A DNA stretch of 64,000 nt, from assembly GCF_047824785.1 (NCBI RefSeq), contig NZ_CP181167.1, positions 2,542,001 through 2,606,000 of the forward strand. Reading direction: 5' to 3'. This document shows, piece by piece, positions 10,268-19,752 of the stretch; position 1 is the stretch's first letter, and each line of letters starts with the position of its first letter. The stretch is from Nitrobacter sp039808345. Lineage in GTDB: Bacteria > Pseudomonadota > Alphaproteobacteria > Rhizobiales > Xanthobacteraceae. Position numbers and translations under genes: made by a program. The notes below the pieces were generated by a model that saw only the letters and a list, made by a program, of their open reading frames with translations, did no database searches and was not told where the DNA came from.

Positions 10268-11008
10268 GTGCGCGCAGTTTGCATGGCCGCCTTGCTGGCG
10301 TGGCCGGCGATTGGTCGGTCAGTGGCCCAGCCCGTGACCGGCCCGCCGCTGACCGATAATCTCATCGGCGGCTCCAAACCCGAACGGTTCCTGTTTTTCA
10401 GCGGCGTTGACGTCTGGCGCAACGGTCTGGCCGGATACGACGGAATGCTGCTGGCCCCGCAGGGCGACCTGAACAAGGATGGCTTTCTGGTTCGTCTGTT
10501 CATGTCCGACAACATTGAATTTTACGATACCGCGACGCGCCGCTTCACCACCAATATCTTCCGCGCCTCGGCCCTGCCCGGCTGGCGGATCAAGCGCGGC
10601 GACCTCGAAGTCCGGGTGTTTGCCGGTCCAACCCTCGAAATTCGCGGGTTCAAACCCGCCGTCCAGATCGACAGGCTGAGCGGAAGCCGTTTCGGCGTCC
10701 AGTTGGCGAGCGAAGTGTGGTGGGAGCCCACGCCAGCGATGATGGTCGCCGCCGCCGCCGCGGTCACCACCGTCAACTCGGTTTACAGCGCCCGCGCTGC
10801 GGCAGGCTGGCGCTTGTTCGACCGGTTCTGGATCGGGCCCGAAGTGTCCATGTCCACCGATCGGTTCAGCACCCAGTACCGGCTCGGCGCCCACCTCACG
10901 GGCTTCAAGACGGGGATACTGGAGTGGTCGGCCGGCGTCGGCCTGGTGCAGGACAGTTTCGACCGCAACGGCGTTTACGGACGCATCAGCGCCCTGTTCC
11001 GAAAGTGA
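10268..11008 (+). CDS. BcsS-like outer-envelope protein (cellulose biosynthesis protein BcsS family)
   Basis: About 246 residues. The chosen GTG gives a signal peptide (MRAVCMAALLAWPAIGRSVAQ); a TTG 17 codons upstream is also open, so the start is uncertain. The mature part is rich in alternating aromatic/hydrophobic strands (FLFFSGVDVWRNGLAGYDGML, GWRIKRGDLEVRVFAGPTLE, GAHLTGFKTGILEWSAGVGL), as in the BcsS family of predicted beta-barrels near alphaproteobacterial cellulose genes. No bcsA/B/C lies in the window, so a link to cellulose is by family only. Confidence 0.7.
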   Translation: MRAVCMAALLAWPAIGRSVAQPVTGPPLTDNLIGGSKPERFLFFSGVDVWRNGLAGYDGMLLAPQGDLNKDGFLVRLFMSDNIEFYDTATRRFTTNIFRASALPGWRIKRGDLEVRVFAGPTLEIRGFKPAVQIDRLSGSRFGVQLASEVWWEPTPAMMVAAAAAVTTVNSVYSARAAAGWRLFDRFWIGPEVSMSTDRFSTQYRLGAHLTGFKTGILEWSAGVGLVQDSFDRNGVYGRISALFRK

Positions 11009-11038
11009 GTTTGCAACGGAACTCCTGACAGCGCGGTA

Positions 11039-12643
11039 TCAGCCGCGTTGAAGCGCTGCCAGGGCTTGAGGCGTATCGATATCGAAGAAGGCGCCGTGAG
11101 CATCGACGGGGACTTCCGCCACCGCCGCGGCATGACTCGCAAGCAGATGGCGCCCACCAATGTCGCCGTCAAGCGACATGAGCTCGCCGAAGAAGCGCCG
11201 CGACCACAACACCGGATTGCCCTGCCTGCCGTCGCTGACAGGCACGGCGATCAACTGGCCGAGATCAGGTGCAAAGGCCGCGATCAGCTGATCCATAAGA
11301 CCCGCATCGGCCAGCGGCATGTCCCCCAGGCAGACCAGCGCGCCTCCTGCCTCTTTCGGGATCGCACCTATGCCGACCCTGATGGAACTGGCAAAACCAT
11401 CGGGGAAATCCGGATTGTATACGAACGTGACGTTGAGTCCTCGCAGCGCACGCTCGACCTCCGCGGCCTGATGGCCGGTGACGACGGTTACGCTCGACGC
11501 TTTTGATGCCAGCACCTGCTCGGCCACGACGCGCACCAGCGGCTTGCCGACCAGCTCCGCCAAAAGCTTGTTGGGACCACCCATGCGGGTCGAAAGCCCA
11601 GCGGCCAGGATCAATGCGGCGACATTGCAGTTACTGTCAGCCGCGGGTGAAATGCGAGGTTGCGGCCGCGTCACGATTTCCATCAGCAGGCCGCCCACCC
11701 CCATGCCGGTCAGATCGCGCCTGGCGACCTTCAATCCGGCGAGCAGGCGCATCAGCACCCAGTCGAACCCGTTCTCGACGGGGGACCGCGCGCAGCCCGG
11801 CGCACCCAGCACCGGCACGCCGCGCGCTTTCCCGATCATAAGCAGATTCCCGGGATCGACCGGCATGCCGAAATGGTCAACTACGCCGCCGGCGCCGGTG
11901 AGAGCCGCGGGAATGACGTCGCGGCGATCGGCGATCGCGGATGCGCCGAACACGATGACCAGCTCGGCGCCGAGATCGAGCATTTCCTTGATCGCGGCCG
12001 ACAACACGGACTCCTCATGCGGCACGCGTCGCTCGGCAATGATGGTCGCGCCCGCCGGCGCAAGACGCTCGGCGGTCACGCGCAAGGTCTTGTCGATCAC
12101 CTTCGGCGCAAGACCGGGGAGCATGGTCGAAACGATGCCGACGCGCTTGATGCGGTAAGGCGCAACCCGCAACACGTCACTTCGTGCCGCCGTCACCGCG
12201 GCATCGCGCAGCTTCGCCTCAACGCCGAACGGAATCAGCTTGACGGTGGCGACCATCTCACCCTGCACGACCGGCTTGTAGGCGGGCAGCGTGGCGAACG
12301 TAATGGCCTCATCGATATTGTTGATGCGGTTGACCGCCGGGCGATCGACCACCAACACGCCAGCCCGCGCGGCGAACAGATTGGCCCGGCCGGTAAACGC
12401 CCGCTCCACCGTGACGCCATCACCGGCGACGGCTTTCGCGACATCCGCTGCCGCCACATCCTCGGACACATCGCCGTCCTCGAGACGGACGACAACGATC
12501 TCCCTTACGCCCGCCCTGTTGAGAGCCTCAACCTCCACCGGCCCGATGATGGTGCCCTTCTTGAGTACAAACGCACCCTGCCGCAGGGTATGAACGGTAA
12601 CACCGCCGAGGGCGTCGTCCGGAGTAGCGGGACCAAATTTCAT
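11039..12643 (-). CDS. Fusion of MoeA-like molybdopterin-binding domain and MocA/MobA-type nucleotidyltransferase
   Basis: A 534-residue two-domain protein. The first ~340 residues are a MoeA/MogA-like molybdopterin-binding region (LKKGTIIGPVEVEAL; VIVFGASAIADRRDVIP; GMPVDPGNLLMIG). The last ~190 residues are a MocA-type transferase (ALILAAGLSTRMGGPNKLL; GGALVCLGDMPLAD). It would build and hand over the cytidylated molybdenum cofactor required by CO-dehydrogenase-type enzymes. The ATG at 12643 overlaps the xdhC stop (ATGA), which decides the start despite an open frame upstream. Last gene of the cox-type operon. Confidence 0.88.
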   Translation of the reverse strand: MKFGPATPDDALGGVTVHTLRQGAFVLKKGTIIGPVEVEALNRAGVREIVVVRLEDGDVSEDVAAADVAKAVAGDGVTVERAFTGRANLFAARAGVLVVDRPAVNRINNIDEAITFATLPAYKPVVQGEMVATVKLIPFGVEAKLRDAAVTAARSDVLRVAPYRIKRVGIVSTMLPGLAPKVIDKTLRVTAERLAPAGATIIAERRVPHEESVLSAAIKEMLDLGAELVIVFGASAIADRRDVIPAALTGAGGVVDHFGMPVDPGNLLMIGKARGVPVLGAPGCARSPVENGFDWVLMRLLAGLKVARRDLTGMGVGGLLMEIVTRPQPRISPAADSNCNVAALILAAGLSTRMGGPNKLLAELVGKPLVRVVAEQVLASKASSVTVVTGHQAAEVERALRGLNVTFVYNPDFPDGFASSIRVGIGAIPKEAGGALVCLGDMPLADAGLMDQLIAAFAPDLGQLIAVPVSDGRQGNPVLWSRRFFGELMSLDGDIGGRHLLASHAAAVAEVPVDAHGAFFDIDTPQALAALQRG

Positions 12644-13332
12644 GCCGCGCTCGCTTTCGGCAGCCGCAGCTGCGCCGTGATCTCCGCCATGATGGCGACC
12701 GCGATCTCGGAGGGCGAGATCGCGCCGATCTGAAGACCGATCGGCGCGTGAATGCGTTCGATGCCGGCCTCGGAAACTCCCCTTGCTTTCAGGCGAACGG
12801 CGCGCTGACCGTGGGTCTTCCGCGAACCCAACGCTCCGATGTAGAAGCAGTCGCGACCCAGCGCGTGGAATAGCGCGGGGTCGTCGATCTTGGGATCGTG
12901 AGTGACAGCAACGAAGGCTGTATAATGATCGATGTCGAGCGCCGGCAGCGCAGCGTCCGGCCAATCCGCGATCAGCCTCACGTCCGGAAAGCGCTCCGGA
13001 CTTGCAAACGCCGAGCGCGGATCAACCACGGTGACATCGTAGCCGAGCGAACGCGCCAGCGGCGCCAGCGCCTGACTGATGTGAACCGCGCCGACGATCA
13101 CAAGCTTCGCTGTCGGCGCGTAGACGTTGAGGAACACCTCCCGGCCCTCGACTTCAATCACGCTGCTCTTGCCCATGCGCAGATGCCGTTCCAGTTCGAT
13201 ATGCAGCGGATCACGGGCGATGTCGGCGGCCTTCACGAGGCGCTGCTCGCCATTACCGATATCGGTCACCACGATTACCGGCCTCCGCGCGGCTCGCTCG
13301 GCATTGATCGCTGAAAGGGTGGCGAGCTTCAC
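12640..13332 (-). CDS. XdhC-type molybdenum-hydroxylase maturation factor (Rossmann part)
   Basis: A 230-residue XdhC/CoxI family protein. The N-terminal part (RRPVIVVTDIGNGEQRLV, KSSVIEVEGREVFLNVY) leads into a Rossmann-like domain (KLVIVGAVHISQALAPLARSLGYDVTVVDPRSAFA) and the signature FYIGALGSRKTHGQR near the C-terminus. XdhC proteins bind and protect the molybdenum cofactor before insertion. A second, short XdhC_CoxI protein is encoded just upstream, so the usual two domains are divided between genes. Confidence 0.88.
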   Translation of the reverse strand: MKLATLSAINAERAARRPVIVVTDIGNGEQRLVKAADIARDPLHIELERHLRMGKSSVIEVEGREVFLNVYAPTAKLVIVGAVHISQALAPLARSLGYDVTVVDPRSAFASPERFPDVRLIADWPDAALPALDIDHYTAFVAVTHDPKIDDPALFHALGRDCFYIGALGSRKTHGQRAVRLKARGVSEAGIERIHAPIGLQIGAISPSEIAVAIMAEITAQLRLPKASAA

Positions 13333-13375
13333 AAGGAACGTCCGGAATCAAATGCGTCAACATACAGCAATGGCA

Positions 13376-13699
13376 CTACACGACTTTCTCGACAAATACC
13401 CTGATCCTGCCGCCGCATGACAGGCCGACAGTCCACGCCGTCTCATCCGCCACGCCGAACTCGAGCATCCTGGGCGCCCCACTGGAGATCACGTCGAGCG
13501 CCTCGGTCACCACGGCCCCCTCGACGCAACCGCCCGAGACCGATCCCAGAAACGTGCCGTCTTCGTTGACGACAAGGCTAGAGCCGGCCGGACGCGGCGC
13601 GGAGCCCCAGGTCTCGACGACCGTCGCCAGCGCAACGCCTTTGCCCGCCTCCGTCCAACTTTCCGCCGCCCTCAGAATATCCTCATCGCGATCGAGCAT
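13376..13699 (-). CDS. Short XdhC/CoxI N-terminal-domain protein
   Basis: A 107-residue protein matching only the N-terminal XdhC_CoxI domain: GVALATVVETWGSAPRPAGSSLVV, GSVSGGCVEGAVV and LSCGGRIRVFVE. The GGC and SCGG cysteines are conserved and may coordinate molybdenum cofactor or its sulfur. It overlaps the end of coxE by 17 bases and precedes the longer XdhC protein. Stand-alone copies of this domain are common in cox-type operons. Confidence 0.85.
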   Translation of the reverse strand: MLDRDEDILRAAESWTEAGKGVALATVVETWGSAPRPAGSSLVVNEDGTFLGSVSGGCVEGAVVTEALDVISSGAPRMLEFGVADETAWTVGLSCGGRIRVFVEKVV

Positions 13700-14909
13700 G
13701 ATGCCCCTCGTTCAAGCCGCGGGAGGCACCGCGACCATGTCGTCCCGGTGCTTGGGAAAGCGCGGCAATGAGTCCCTCGATGGATGACAAATTATGCACC
13801 GGGCGAAATTCGTCAACGTGCGGCAACATCATCCTAATGCCTTGCGCCTTGGGTTCAAAGCCATCATAGCGCAATAGAGGGTTGAGCCAGATCAGTTGGC
13901 GACAGGATCGGTGCAGCCGATCCATCTCGAAGGCCAGCCTGGAGTCGGCCTCCCGCTCCAGCCCGTCAGTGATCAGCAGTACCACGGCGCCCTGCCCGAG
14001 CACGCGCCTGCCCCACAGCTTGTTGAAATCGTGCAGCGAGGTGGCGATCCGCGTTCCCCCCGCCCAATCCTCCACCACCGAGGAACACGCGGCCAGCGCC
14101 TCGTCGGGATCGCGCGCCCGTAGCGCGCGCGTGACATTCGTCAACCGCGTTCCGAACAGAAAAACCGAAACGCGCCCGCGCCGGTTTGTGACGGCATGGA
14201 GGAAATGCAGGAACAGGCGGGTATATTCGCTCATCGAGCCCGAGATATCGAGCAGGGTTACGATCGGAGCCGACTTGTCGATCCTGCCGAGGCGATGAAT
14301 ATCGACAATCTCGCCTCCGGTGCGCAGGCCGCCGCGCAGCGTGCGGCGCAGATCCAGCCGCACTCCTCGTGGATCGGGCCGGGCGCGACGTGTGCGCAGT
14401 CTGGCCAGCGGCAGTTTCATCTTCGCGATGATCCGCGTCACTTCGGCCAGTTCGGCCGCGCTCATCTGCGCGAAGTCCTTCTTTTGCAATACCTCTCGGT
14501 CGGAGACGGAAGGCTGAATCTCCTGTCCCTCCGACGCCTCGCGCTCGCTCGTGACCGCAGGCTGTGACAATGCCTCAAGAACGCGCCGGGACGCCGACGG
14601 CGGCGATTTCCTGACCTGGTCCAGCGGCGGGACCGGATCCAGCATGTTCTTCCCTTCCTTCGCGACGCGGAAGAAAAGATCAAAGGCCTGGGCGAATATC
14701 AGCGCGTGATCGTGGCGCGTGACAAAAAACGCCTGAAACGTGCTGAAGACATCAGCGCGATTGCCGATGTCGATCAGGCGCAAAGCCTTCAGCGCATCGA
14801 TGACCGCGCCCGAACCCACGGGAAGACCACATGCGCGCAGCGTACGGGCGAAGCCAGCGACGTTGTCCGCGATGTGGCCGGCCGGCGAATCGAAGTGATT
14901 GATGGCCAT
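13683..14909 (-). CDS. coxE: CoxE-like von Willebrand factor A domain protein
   Basis: A 408-residue CoxE family protein. The C-terminal half is a VWA domain with the MIDAS motif LLDISGSMSEYTRLF (DxSxS) and VLLITDGLERE. The N-terminal half (DNVAGFARTLRACGLPVGSGAVIDAL) is typical of CoxE. CoxE works with the MoxR ATPase CoxD to install sulfur and copper in the active site of CO dehydrogenase in Oligotropha. It lies 12 bases after the MoxR gene. Confidence 0.88.
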   Translation of the reverse strand: MAINHFDSPAGHIADNVAGFARTLRACGLPVGSGAVIDALKALRLIDIGNRADVFSTFQAFFVTRHDHALIFAQAFDLFFRVAKEGKNMLDPVPPLDQVRKSPPSASRRVLEALSQPAVTSEREASEGQEIQPSVSDREVLQKKDFAQMSAAELAEVTRIIAKMKLPLARLRTRRARPDPRGVRLDLRRTLRGGLRTGGEIVDIHRLGRIDKSAPIVTLLDISGSMSEYTRLFLHFLHAVTNRRGRVSVFLFGTRLTNVTRALRARDPDEALAACSSVVEDWAGGTRIATSLHDFNKLWGRRVLGQGAVVLLITDGLEREADSRLAFEMDRLHRSCRQLIWLNPLLRYDGFEPKAQGIRMMLPHVDEFRPVHNLSSIEGLIAALSQAPGRHGRGASRGLNEGHHARSR

Positions 14910-14921
14910 GCTAATTCCGCC

Positions 14922-15866
14922 TCATGGCCCGGTGGCGGATTCTTTCAGCAGGTTTTGCACGACATCGTCCTGCATCCGGCTGATATCGTCCTGATATTTC
15001 AGGAGCGCGCCGATCGTATCACCAACGATCTGCGGCGTCAGCAAACGGGTATCGAGTTCGGTCAGCGCCGTCGCCCAGTCGATGGTCTCGGCGACGCCCG
15101 GGTTCTTGTAGAAATCCCGGTTGCGCAGCGCCTGCACGAAACCCACCACCTGCTGCGACAACGTCGCGGAGATGCCGGGCACCCGTGACCTGACGATCGC
15201 AAGTTCGCGCTCGGCGGAAGGGTAATCCACCCAGTGATAGAGACAGCGGCGCTTCAAGGCATCATGAATTTCACGCGTCCTGTTCGACGTCACGACGACG
15301 ATCGGCGGCGGCGCCGCCTTGACGGTGCCGAATTCGGGGATCGTCACCTGGAAGTCACTGAGAATTTCCAGAAGAAAGGCTTCGAAAGCCTCATCCGCGC
15401 GATCGAGTTCGTCGATCAGAAGCACCGGCGGACCACGGACATCCGGCTCCAGGGCCTGGAGCAGCGGCCGTTTGATCAGAAATTTTTCGGCGAAGATATC
15501 GCCGGACAACTGCTCGCGATCGGTGTCGCCCGCTGCTTCGGCCAGCCGGATTGAGATCATCTGAGCGTGACTGTTCCACTCATAGGCGGCGGAGGCGAGA
15601 TCCAATCCCTCGTAACATTGCAGCCGGATCAATCTGCGGCCCAACGCGGCCGACAGCACCTTCGCGATCTCGGTCTTGCCGACGCCCGCCTCGCCCTCGA
15701 CAAACAGCGGCCGCGCCATGCGCAGCGAAAGAAACACCACCGTCGCCAGCGAACGCCCGGCGAAATAGCCGTGCTTCGCCAGAAGATCGAGCGTGGCATC
15801 GACGGACGACGGCAGCGCCGATTCCGCCGTCATGAGGCCCGTCCCGGCGCGGCGAGCATCGCGCAT
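14922..15866 (-). CDS. coxD: MoxR-family AAA+ ATPase (CoxD-like)
   Basis: A 314-residue AAA+ ATPase. Walker A is FVEGEAGVGKTEIAK, Walker B VLLIDELDRADEAFE, and sensor 1 IVVVTSNRTREIHDAL. The family remodels metalloenzymes together with a VWA partner, here CoxE. The chosen ATG begins one base after the coxM stop codon; an ATG 11 codons further in (15833) is the other candidate, and an ATG upstream would overlap coxM. Confidence 0.87.
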   Translation of the reverse strand: MRDARRAGTGLMTAESALPSSVDATLDLLAKHGYFAGRSLATVVFLSLRMARPLFVEGEAGVGKTEIAKVLSAALGRRLIRLQCYEGLDLASAAYEWNSHAQMISIRLAEAAGDTDREQLSGDIFAEKFLIKRPLLQALEPDVRGPPVLLIDELDRADEAFEAFLLEILSDFQVTIPEFGTVKAAPPPIVVVTSNRTREIHDALKRRCLYHWVDYPSAERELAIVRSRVPGISATLSQQVVGFVQALRNRDFYKNPGVAETIDWATALTELDTRLLTPQIVGDTIGALLKYQDDISRMQDDVVQNLLKESATGP

Positions 15867-15867
15867 G

Positions 15868-16674
15868 TCATGCCCTGTCGTTCGCTGCATCAACGGCGCG
15901 GCGCGCAAGCACCCCGATCAGATGCGCGCGATATTCCGCGCTGCCGTGCAGGTCGCTGTTGAGGCCATCGGCGGGAACACTCAGCCCCTCAAGCGATTCC
16001 GACGTGAAACTTGTTTTCAGAGCCTCCTCGAACGCCGCCACGCGGAACACGCCGTCGGCCCCTGCGCCGATGACGGCGACACGGACATCCGACGGCAGCC
16101 GGACAACGAACACGCCTACCAGCGCGTAGCGCGAGGCCTGGTTGCGAAACTTCTGATAGGCGGCCTGCTTCGGCAGCGGAAACATCACCTGGGTGATGAT
16201 CTCATCCGCCTCCAGCGCGGTGGAGAACATTCCCTGGAAATAGTCATCTGATTCCAGACGGCGCTTGCTGGTGACGATGGTGGCGCCGAGCGCCAGACAC
16301 GCCGCCGGATAATCGGCGGTGGGATCGTTGTTGGCCAGCGAGCCGCCGATGGTGCCCTTGTGGCGCACGGCGGGATCTCCGATCATCGCCGCGAGTTCGG
16401 CGAGCGCCGGGATGGCCTCGCCCACAATCGGGGAGTCGGCGACATCGGCGTGCGTCGCGGTTGCGCCAATCGCCAGCAGGCCTTCCCTCATCTCGATGCT
16501 ATCGAGCCCTTCGATATGAGAAAGATCGATCAGGTGCGCGGGGCTCGCAAGCCGCTGCTTCATGACCGGCACCAGCGTGTGCCCGCCCGCGATCAGCATG
16601 GCGTCCTCGTTCCCGGCCAGCAGGTTGGCGGCCTGCTGCAAGGTCTCCGGCCGGTGATACTTGAATTCGTACAT
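15868..16674 (-). CDS. coxM: Molybdenum hydroxylase FAD-binding medium subunit (CoxM-type)
   Basis: A 268-residue flavoprotein subunit. FAD-binding motifs MLIAGGHTLVPVMKQR (AGGxT) and TIGGSLANNDPTADYPA are at about residues 26-41 and 109-126. It passes electrons from the [2Fe-2S] small subunit to an acceptor. The reading begins MYEFKYHRPETLQQA; AGGGAACC precedes the ATG. Only 41 bases separate it from coxS, and the large catalytic subunit normally found with these two is not here. Confidence 0.9.
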   Translation of the reverse strand: MYEFKYHRPETLQQAANLLAGNEDAMLIAGGHTLVPVMKQRLASPAHLIDLSHIEGLDSIEMREGLLAIGATATHADVADSPIVGEAIPALAELAAMIGDPAVRHKGTIGGSLANNDPTADYPAACLALGATIVTSKRRLESDDYFQGMFSTALEADEIITQVMFPLPKQAAYQKFRNQASRYALVGVFVVRLPSDVRVAVIGAGADGVFRVAAFEEALKTSFTSESLEGLSVPADGLNSDLHGSAEYRAHLIGVLARRAVDAANDRA

Positions 16675-16715
16675 GGCTCAGGTTCCCTGGCGTCGTCCCG
16701 CGGTGCTGCCCAATC

Positions 16716-17201
<486 letters not shown>

Positions 17202-17260
17202 TGGCGCTCTCTACGGTCGCACGTCGAAATGATCGCGCTTTATAGCACGACATGACCTAC

Positions 17261-17367
17261 CCTAGAGCCTTTTCGCTTCTGATGGAATCAGAAGCGAGGC
17301 TCTATGATTTTGATTTCACGCGTTTTCTTCATGCGAACCGGTGTCCACTCGCTTGAAAACGCTCTAG
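17261..17367. repeat. Interspersed palindromic repeat, type A copy 1
   Basis: A ~105-bp element bounded by CTAGAGCC and GCTCTAG. It holds a hairpin around CGCTTCTGAT / ATCAGAAGCG, a TGATTTTGATTT stretch, then CGCGTTTTCTTCAYGCG, AACCGGTGTCC and CGAAAACGCTCTAG-like sequence. Similar copies occur throughout the window. This copy separates coxS from coxG. Confidence 0.8.
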
Positions 17368-17436
17368 TAACGGGTTCATGCGGGCAGCGCCGGCAGCGCC
17401 GAAGGGATCGTCGATGGGTCTACCCCCGCATCGCGC

Positions 17437-17883
17437 TTATCCCTCAACGGCTTTGGCGAACTTCGCGAAGAATTCACCGGCCAGCTTCCTGGCCGTACCG
17501 CTGATCAGCCTTTGCCCCAGTTGTGCCAGCCTGCCGCCGATCTGCGCCGCGGCTTCGTACTTCAGAAGAGTGCCGCCATGATGATCGAGCAGCACCACGG
17601 TTGATTCGCCCTTCGCGAATCCGGCCACGCCGCCTTCCCCCTCGGCTGCGATCCTGTATCCGTTCGGCGGGTCGATATCGCTGAGCGTCACCCTGGCCTT
17701 GAAGCGGGCGGATACCGGACCGATTTTCAATCTGGCGACAGCCCGAAACTGGTTCTCGTCGGTCCTGATGAATTCCTCGCAACCGGGAATGCAGCTTTTC
17801 AAGACTTCGGGGTCGTTGAGCCGGGCCCATACAAGATCGCGGGAGGCTGCGAGTTCGACCTCGCCGTTCACTGTCATCGCCAT
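17437..17883 (-). CDS. coxG: CoxG / SRPBCC family carbon monoxide dehydrogenase subunit G-like protein
   Basis: A 148-residue SRPBCC-fold protein: MAMTVNGEVELAASRDLVWARLNDPEVLKSCIPGCEE is the standard CoxG start, followed by VARLKIGPVSARFKARVTL and LGQRLISGTARKLAGEFF. CoxG has been linked to membrane attachment of CO dehydrogenase and, in other bacteria, to binding lipid electron carriers. AGGAGG lies before this ATG. The frame is open upstream, but similarity starts here. Probably the first gene of the cox-type operon. Unlike longer CoxG proteins it has no membrane-binding tail. Confidence 0.88.
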   Translation of the reverse strand: MAMTVNGEVELAASRDLVWARLNDPEVLKSCIPGCEEFIRTDENQFRAVARLKIGPVSARFKARVTLSDIDPPNGYRIAAEGEGGVAGFAKGESTVVLLDHHGGTLLKYEAAAQIGGRLAQLGQRLISGTARKLAGEFFAKFAKAVEG

Positions 17884-18021
17884 GAGCTTGCCCTCCTGGT
17901 CGGCGGTCACGCTGTTCCGAAAGCGCCCACCCTTGACGTAGAGGACGACGGTCGCAAAAGAAAGAGACGGCGGTGGAATCGCTCCCGTTTCAAACGTTTG
18001 AGGCTGGCAGGAGAAACGACA

Positions 18022-18804
18022 ATGCCCATGATCGATGCGGACGGCTGCCTGCTGAATGTTTCCGTCGAGGGGCGCGACGGCGGCCCAACGCTGATGCTGT
18101 CGAACGCGCTCGGCTGCACGCTGCAGATGTGGGAGCCGCAGATGGCGACACTGTCCAAGCTGTTCCGGATCATCCGCTATGACCGGCGCGGCCACGGCAA
18201 GTCCGGCGTGCCGCCCGGTCCCTATTCAATGGAGCGCTTTGGCCGGGACGTGCTGGCGATTCTCGATGACCTCAACATTGCGAAGACGCATTGGTGCGGA
18301 TTGTCGATGGGCGGCATGGTCGGCCAATGGCTCGGAGCCCATGCGCCGGAACGTTTCGACCGCATCATTCTCGCCAACACGAATTGCTACTATCCCGATC
18401 CGGCCAACTGGCACGCCCGCATCAAGACCGTGAAGGAAGGCGGCCTCGCCGCGATCGCCGAGACTGTGATCAGCGGCTGGCTGACCTCCGGCTTTCGCGA
18501 GCGCGAACCTCAGATCACCGCGAAGATCAAAGCCATGCTGAGCGCTTCCCCGGTGGAAGGCTACATCGCCTGCTGCGAGGCGCTGAGCACCCTGGATCAG
18601 CGCGAGCTGCTGCCCCGCATCAAAAGCCCTACGCTGGTCATCGCCGGACGGCACGACCAGTCGACGCCTGTCGCGGCCGGAGAATACATCCGCAGCCGGA
18701 TTCCCTCCGCCAGCATGACCATTCTCGATGCCGCGCATATCTCCAACGTCGAACAATCACATGCCTTCACCGAGGCGGTGACCGGATTTCTGATGCAGCA
18801 GTAG
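18022..18804 (+). CDS. Alpha/beta hydrolase, 3-oxoadipate enol-lactonase-like
   Basis: A 260-residue alpha/beta hydrolase resembling PcaD. The nucleophile elbow is CGLSMGGMVGQWLG, the acid lies in VIAGRHDQSTPV, and the histidine in LDAAHISNVEQSH. RYDRRGHGKSGVPPGPYSMERFGRDVLAILDDL is typical of the PcaD branch. If a true PcaD, it would hydrolyse 3-oxoadipate enol-lactone in the beta-ketoadipate pathway, but no other pca gene is near. The ATG at 18022 follows CAGGAG. Divergent from coxG. Confidence 0.8.
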   Translation: MPMIDADGCLLNVSVEGRDGGPTLMLSNALGCTLQMWEPQMATLSKLFRIIRYDRRGHGKSGVPPGPYSMERFGRDVLAILDDLNIAKTHWCGLSMGGMVGQWLGAHAPERFDRIILANTNCYYPDPANWHARIKTVKEGGLAAIAETVISGWLTSGFREREPQITAKIKAMLSASPVEGYIACCEALSTLDQRELLPRIKSPTLVIAGRHDQSTPVAAGEYIRSRIPSASMTILDAAHISNVEQSHAFTEAVTGFLMQQ

Positions 18805-18827
18805 CGGCCAAGGAACGATGTGATCGT

Positions 18828-19355
18828 TCAGGAACTGGAACCGGTGAAAGGCTGGACGTTCGGCTGCGAAGGCCACGGCCGCGCCTGCGGCTGGTCGCGC
18901 TGGAACGGCGGCTCGGTCGCCATCAGGATCGCGCCGCCAAGCAGCAATAGCAGTTCGGTCGCATGCAGGCGCAACGCGGCCATCTCGCCGACCTGTGACG
19001 CCATCACCATGCTGGCGAAGGTGATGAGGCTGCCGATGCCCAGCGCCAGCGCCAGCGCCTCGTCGAAGCTGCCTGACTTCCGGACCGAAGCGCGCGTGGT
19101 CATCACCAGGAACACCGCGAAGAACACGACGACCGTCATCTTGCCGAGCGCCAGAAGCCACGCAAAACGCACAAGGTCCATCGCCACGACATGCAGATGG
19201 TCGCTGAGAAACAACGCAACCGACACATTGGCCAGATCGTAAAGCCCATGCACCGGCGACGCCACGATCTTGAATGCGACGAAGGTCCAGACCGGAATGA
19301 AATAGAGCGCCAGCAACGCTCCGTTGACGGTGCTGATGCGCCAGGAACTGGTCAT
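18828..19355 (-). CDS. Hypothetical membrane protein, about four transmembrane segments
   Basis: A 175-residue protein I do not recognise. Hydrophobic spans are at about residues 11-33 (VNGALLALYFIPVWTFVAFKIV), 40-58, 66-86 (FAWLLALGKMTVVVFFAVFLV) and 102-145, the last probably two spans, then a polar Pro/Gln-rich tail. No catalytic motif is visible. It is convergent with the lactonase-like gene, 24 bases away. Confidence 0.6.
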   Translation of the reverse strand: MTSSWRISTVNGALLALYFIPVWTFVAFKIVASPVHGLYDLANVSVALFLSDHLHVVAMDLVRFAWLLALGKMTVVVFFAVFLVMTTRASVRKSGSFDEALALALGIGSLITFASMVMASQVGEMAALRLHATELLLLLGGAILMATEPPFQRDQPQARPWPSQPNVQPFTGSSS

Positions 19356-19752
19356 GCGCCATCCCCGCTTTCGCGTGGCCGCCGTGTCGAGAGCCGGCGC
19401 GGCCTTGGAGGTGATTCTTGGAGGTGATTAACGCCGGGTAAACGCGAAGGCGCAAAGGAAACCCTTTGTTAACCTTAACAGGGCCTGCCGGCCTGTGGAC
19501 AACGCCGGCGCGCGGAAGGCACCAGTCCGGCTGCTCCCGGGCGAAATGACCGCAGCCAGCAAGACCCGGAGCGGGCAGAGACGGCGAAATGCACAGCCAA
19601 TGCACCCTGCCGGCCAGCGCGGCTGAATGGCTGCGGTTGCCGCACGCGGTCGCCACTGTTAGACATTGATTCAAGACGCGCCGGTCGGTTTCGGGAGCCC
19701 GTCACCGCGTTTGATACAGGTCGCATTCGAGATACGCAGATTACGGCGGCGC
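19356..19752. other. Intergenic region upstream of the liv operon
   Basis: A 397-base stretch with no convincing gene. TGTTAACCTTAACA at 19468-19481 is a short inverted repeat (TGTTAA/TTAACA) that could be a regulator site. This region must carry the livHMGF promoter on the plus strand and that of the membrane protein on the minus strand. Confidence 0.4.

Noticed and set aside
12644..12964. N-terminal extension of the MoeA-MocA fusion
   Set aside because: It overlaps xdhC in another frame and lacks similarity; the ATG at 12643 overlaps the xdhC stop.
17261..17367. Palindromic elements as tRNA or small-RNA genes
   Set aside because: The same sequence recurs across the window in both orientations and in broken forms; no cloverleaf or CCA-type features fit.
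18022..18804. Assigning pcaD with full confidence
   Set aside because: The hydrolase has the triad and PcaD-like motifs, but no other beta-ketoadipate gene is near, so the symbol was withheld.
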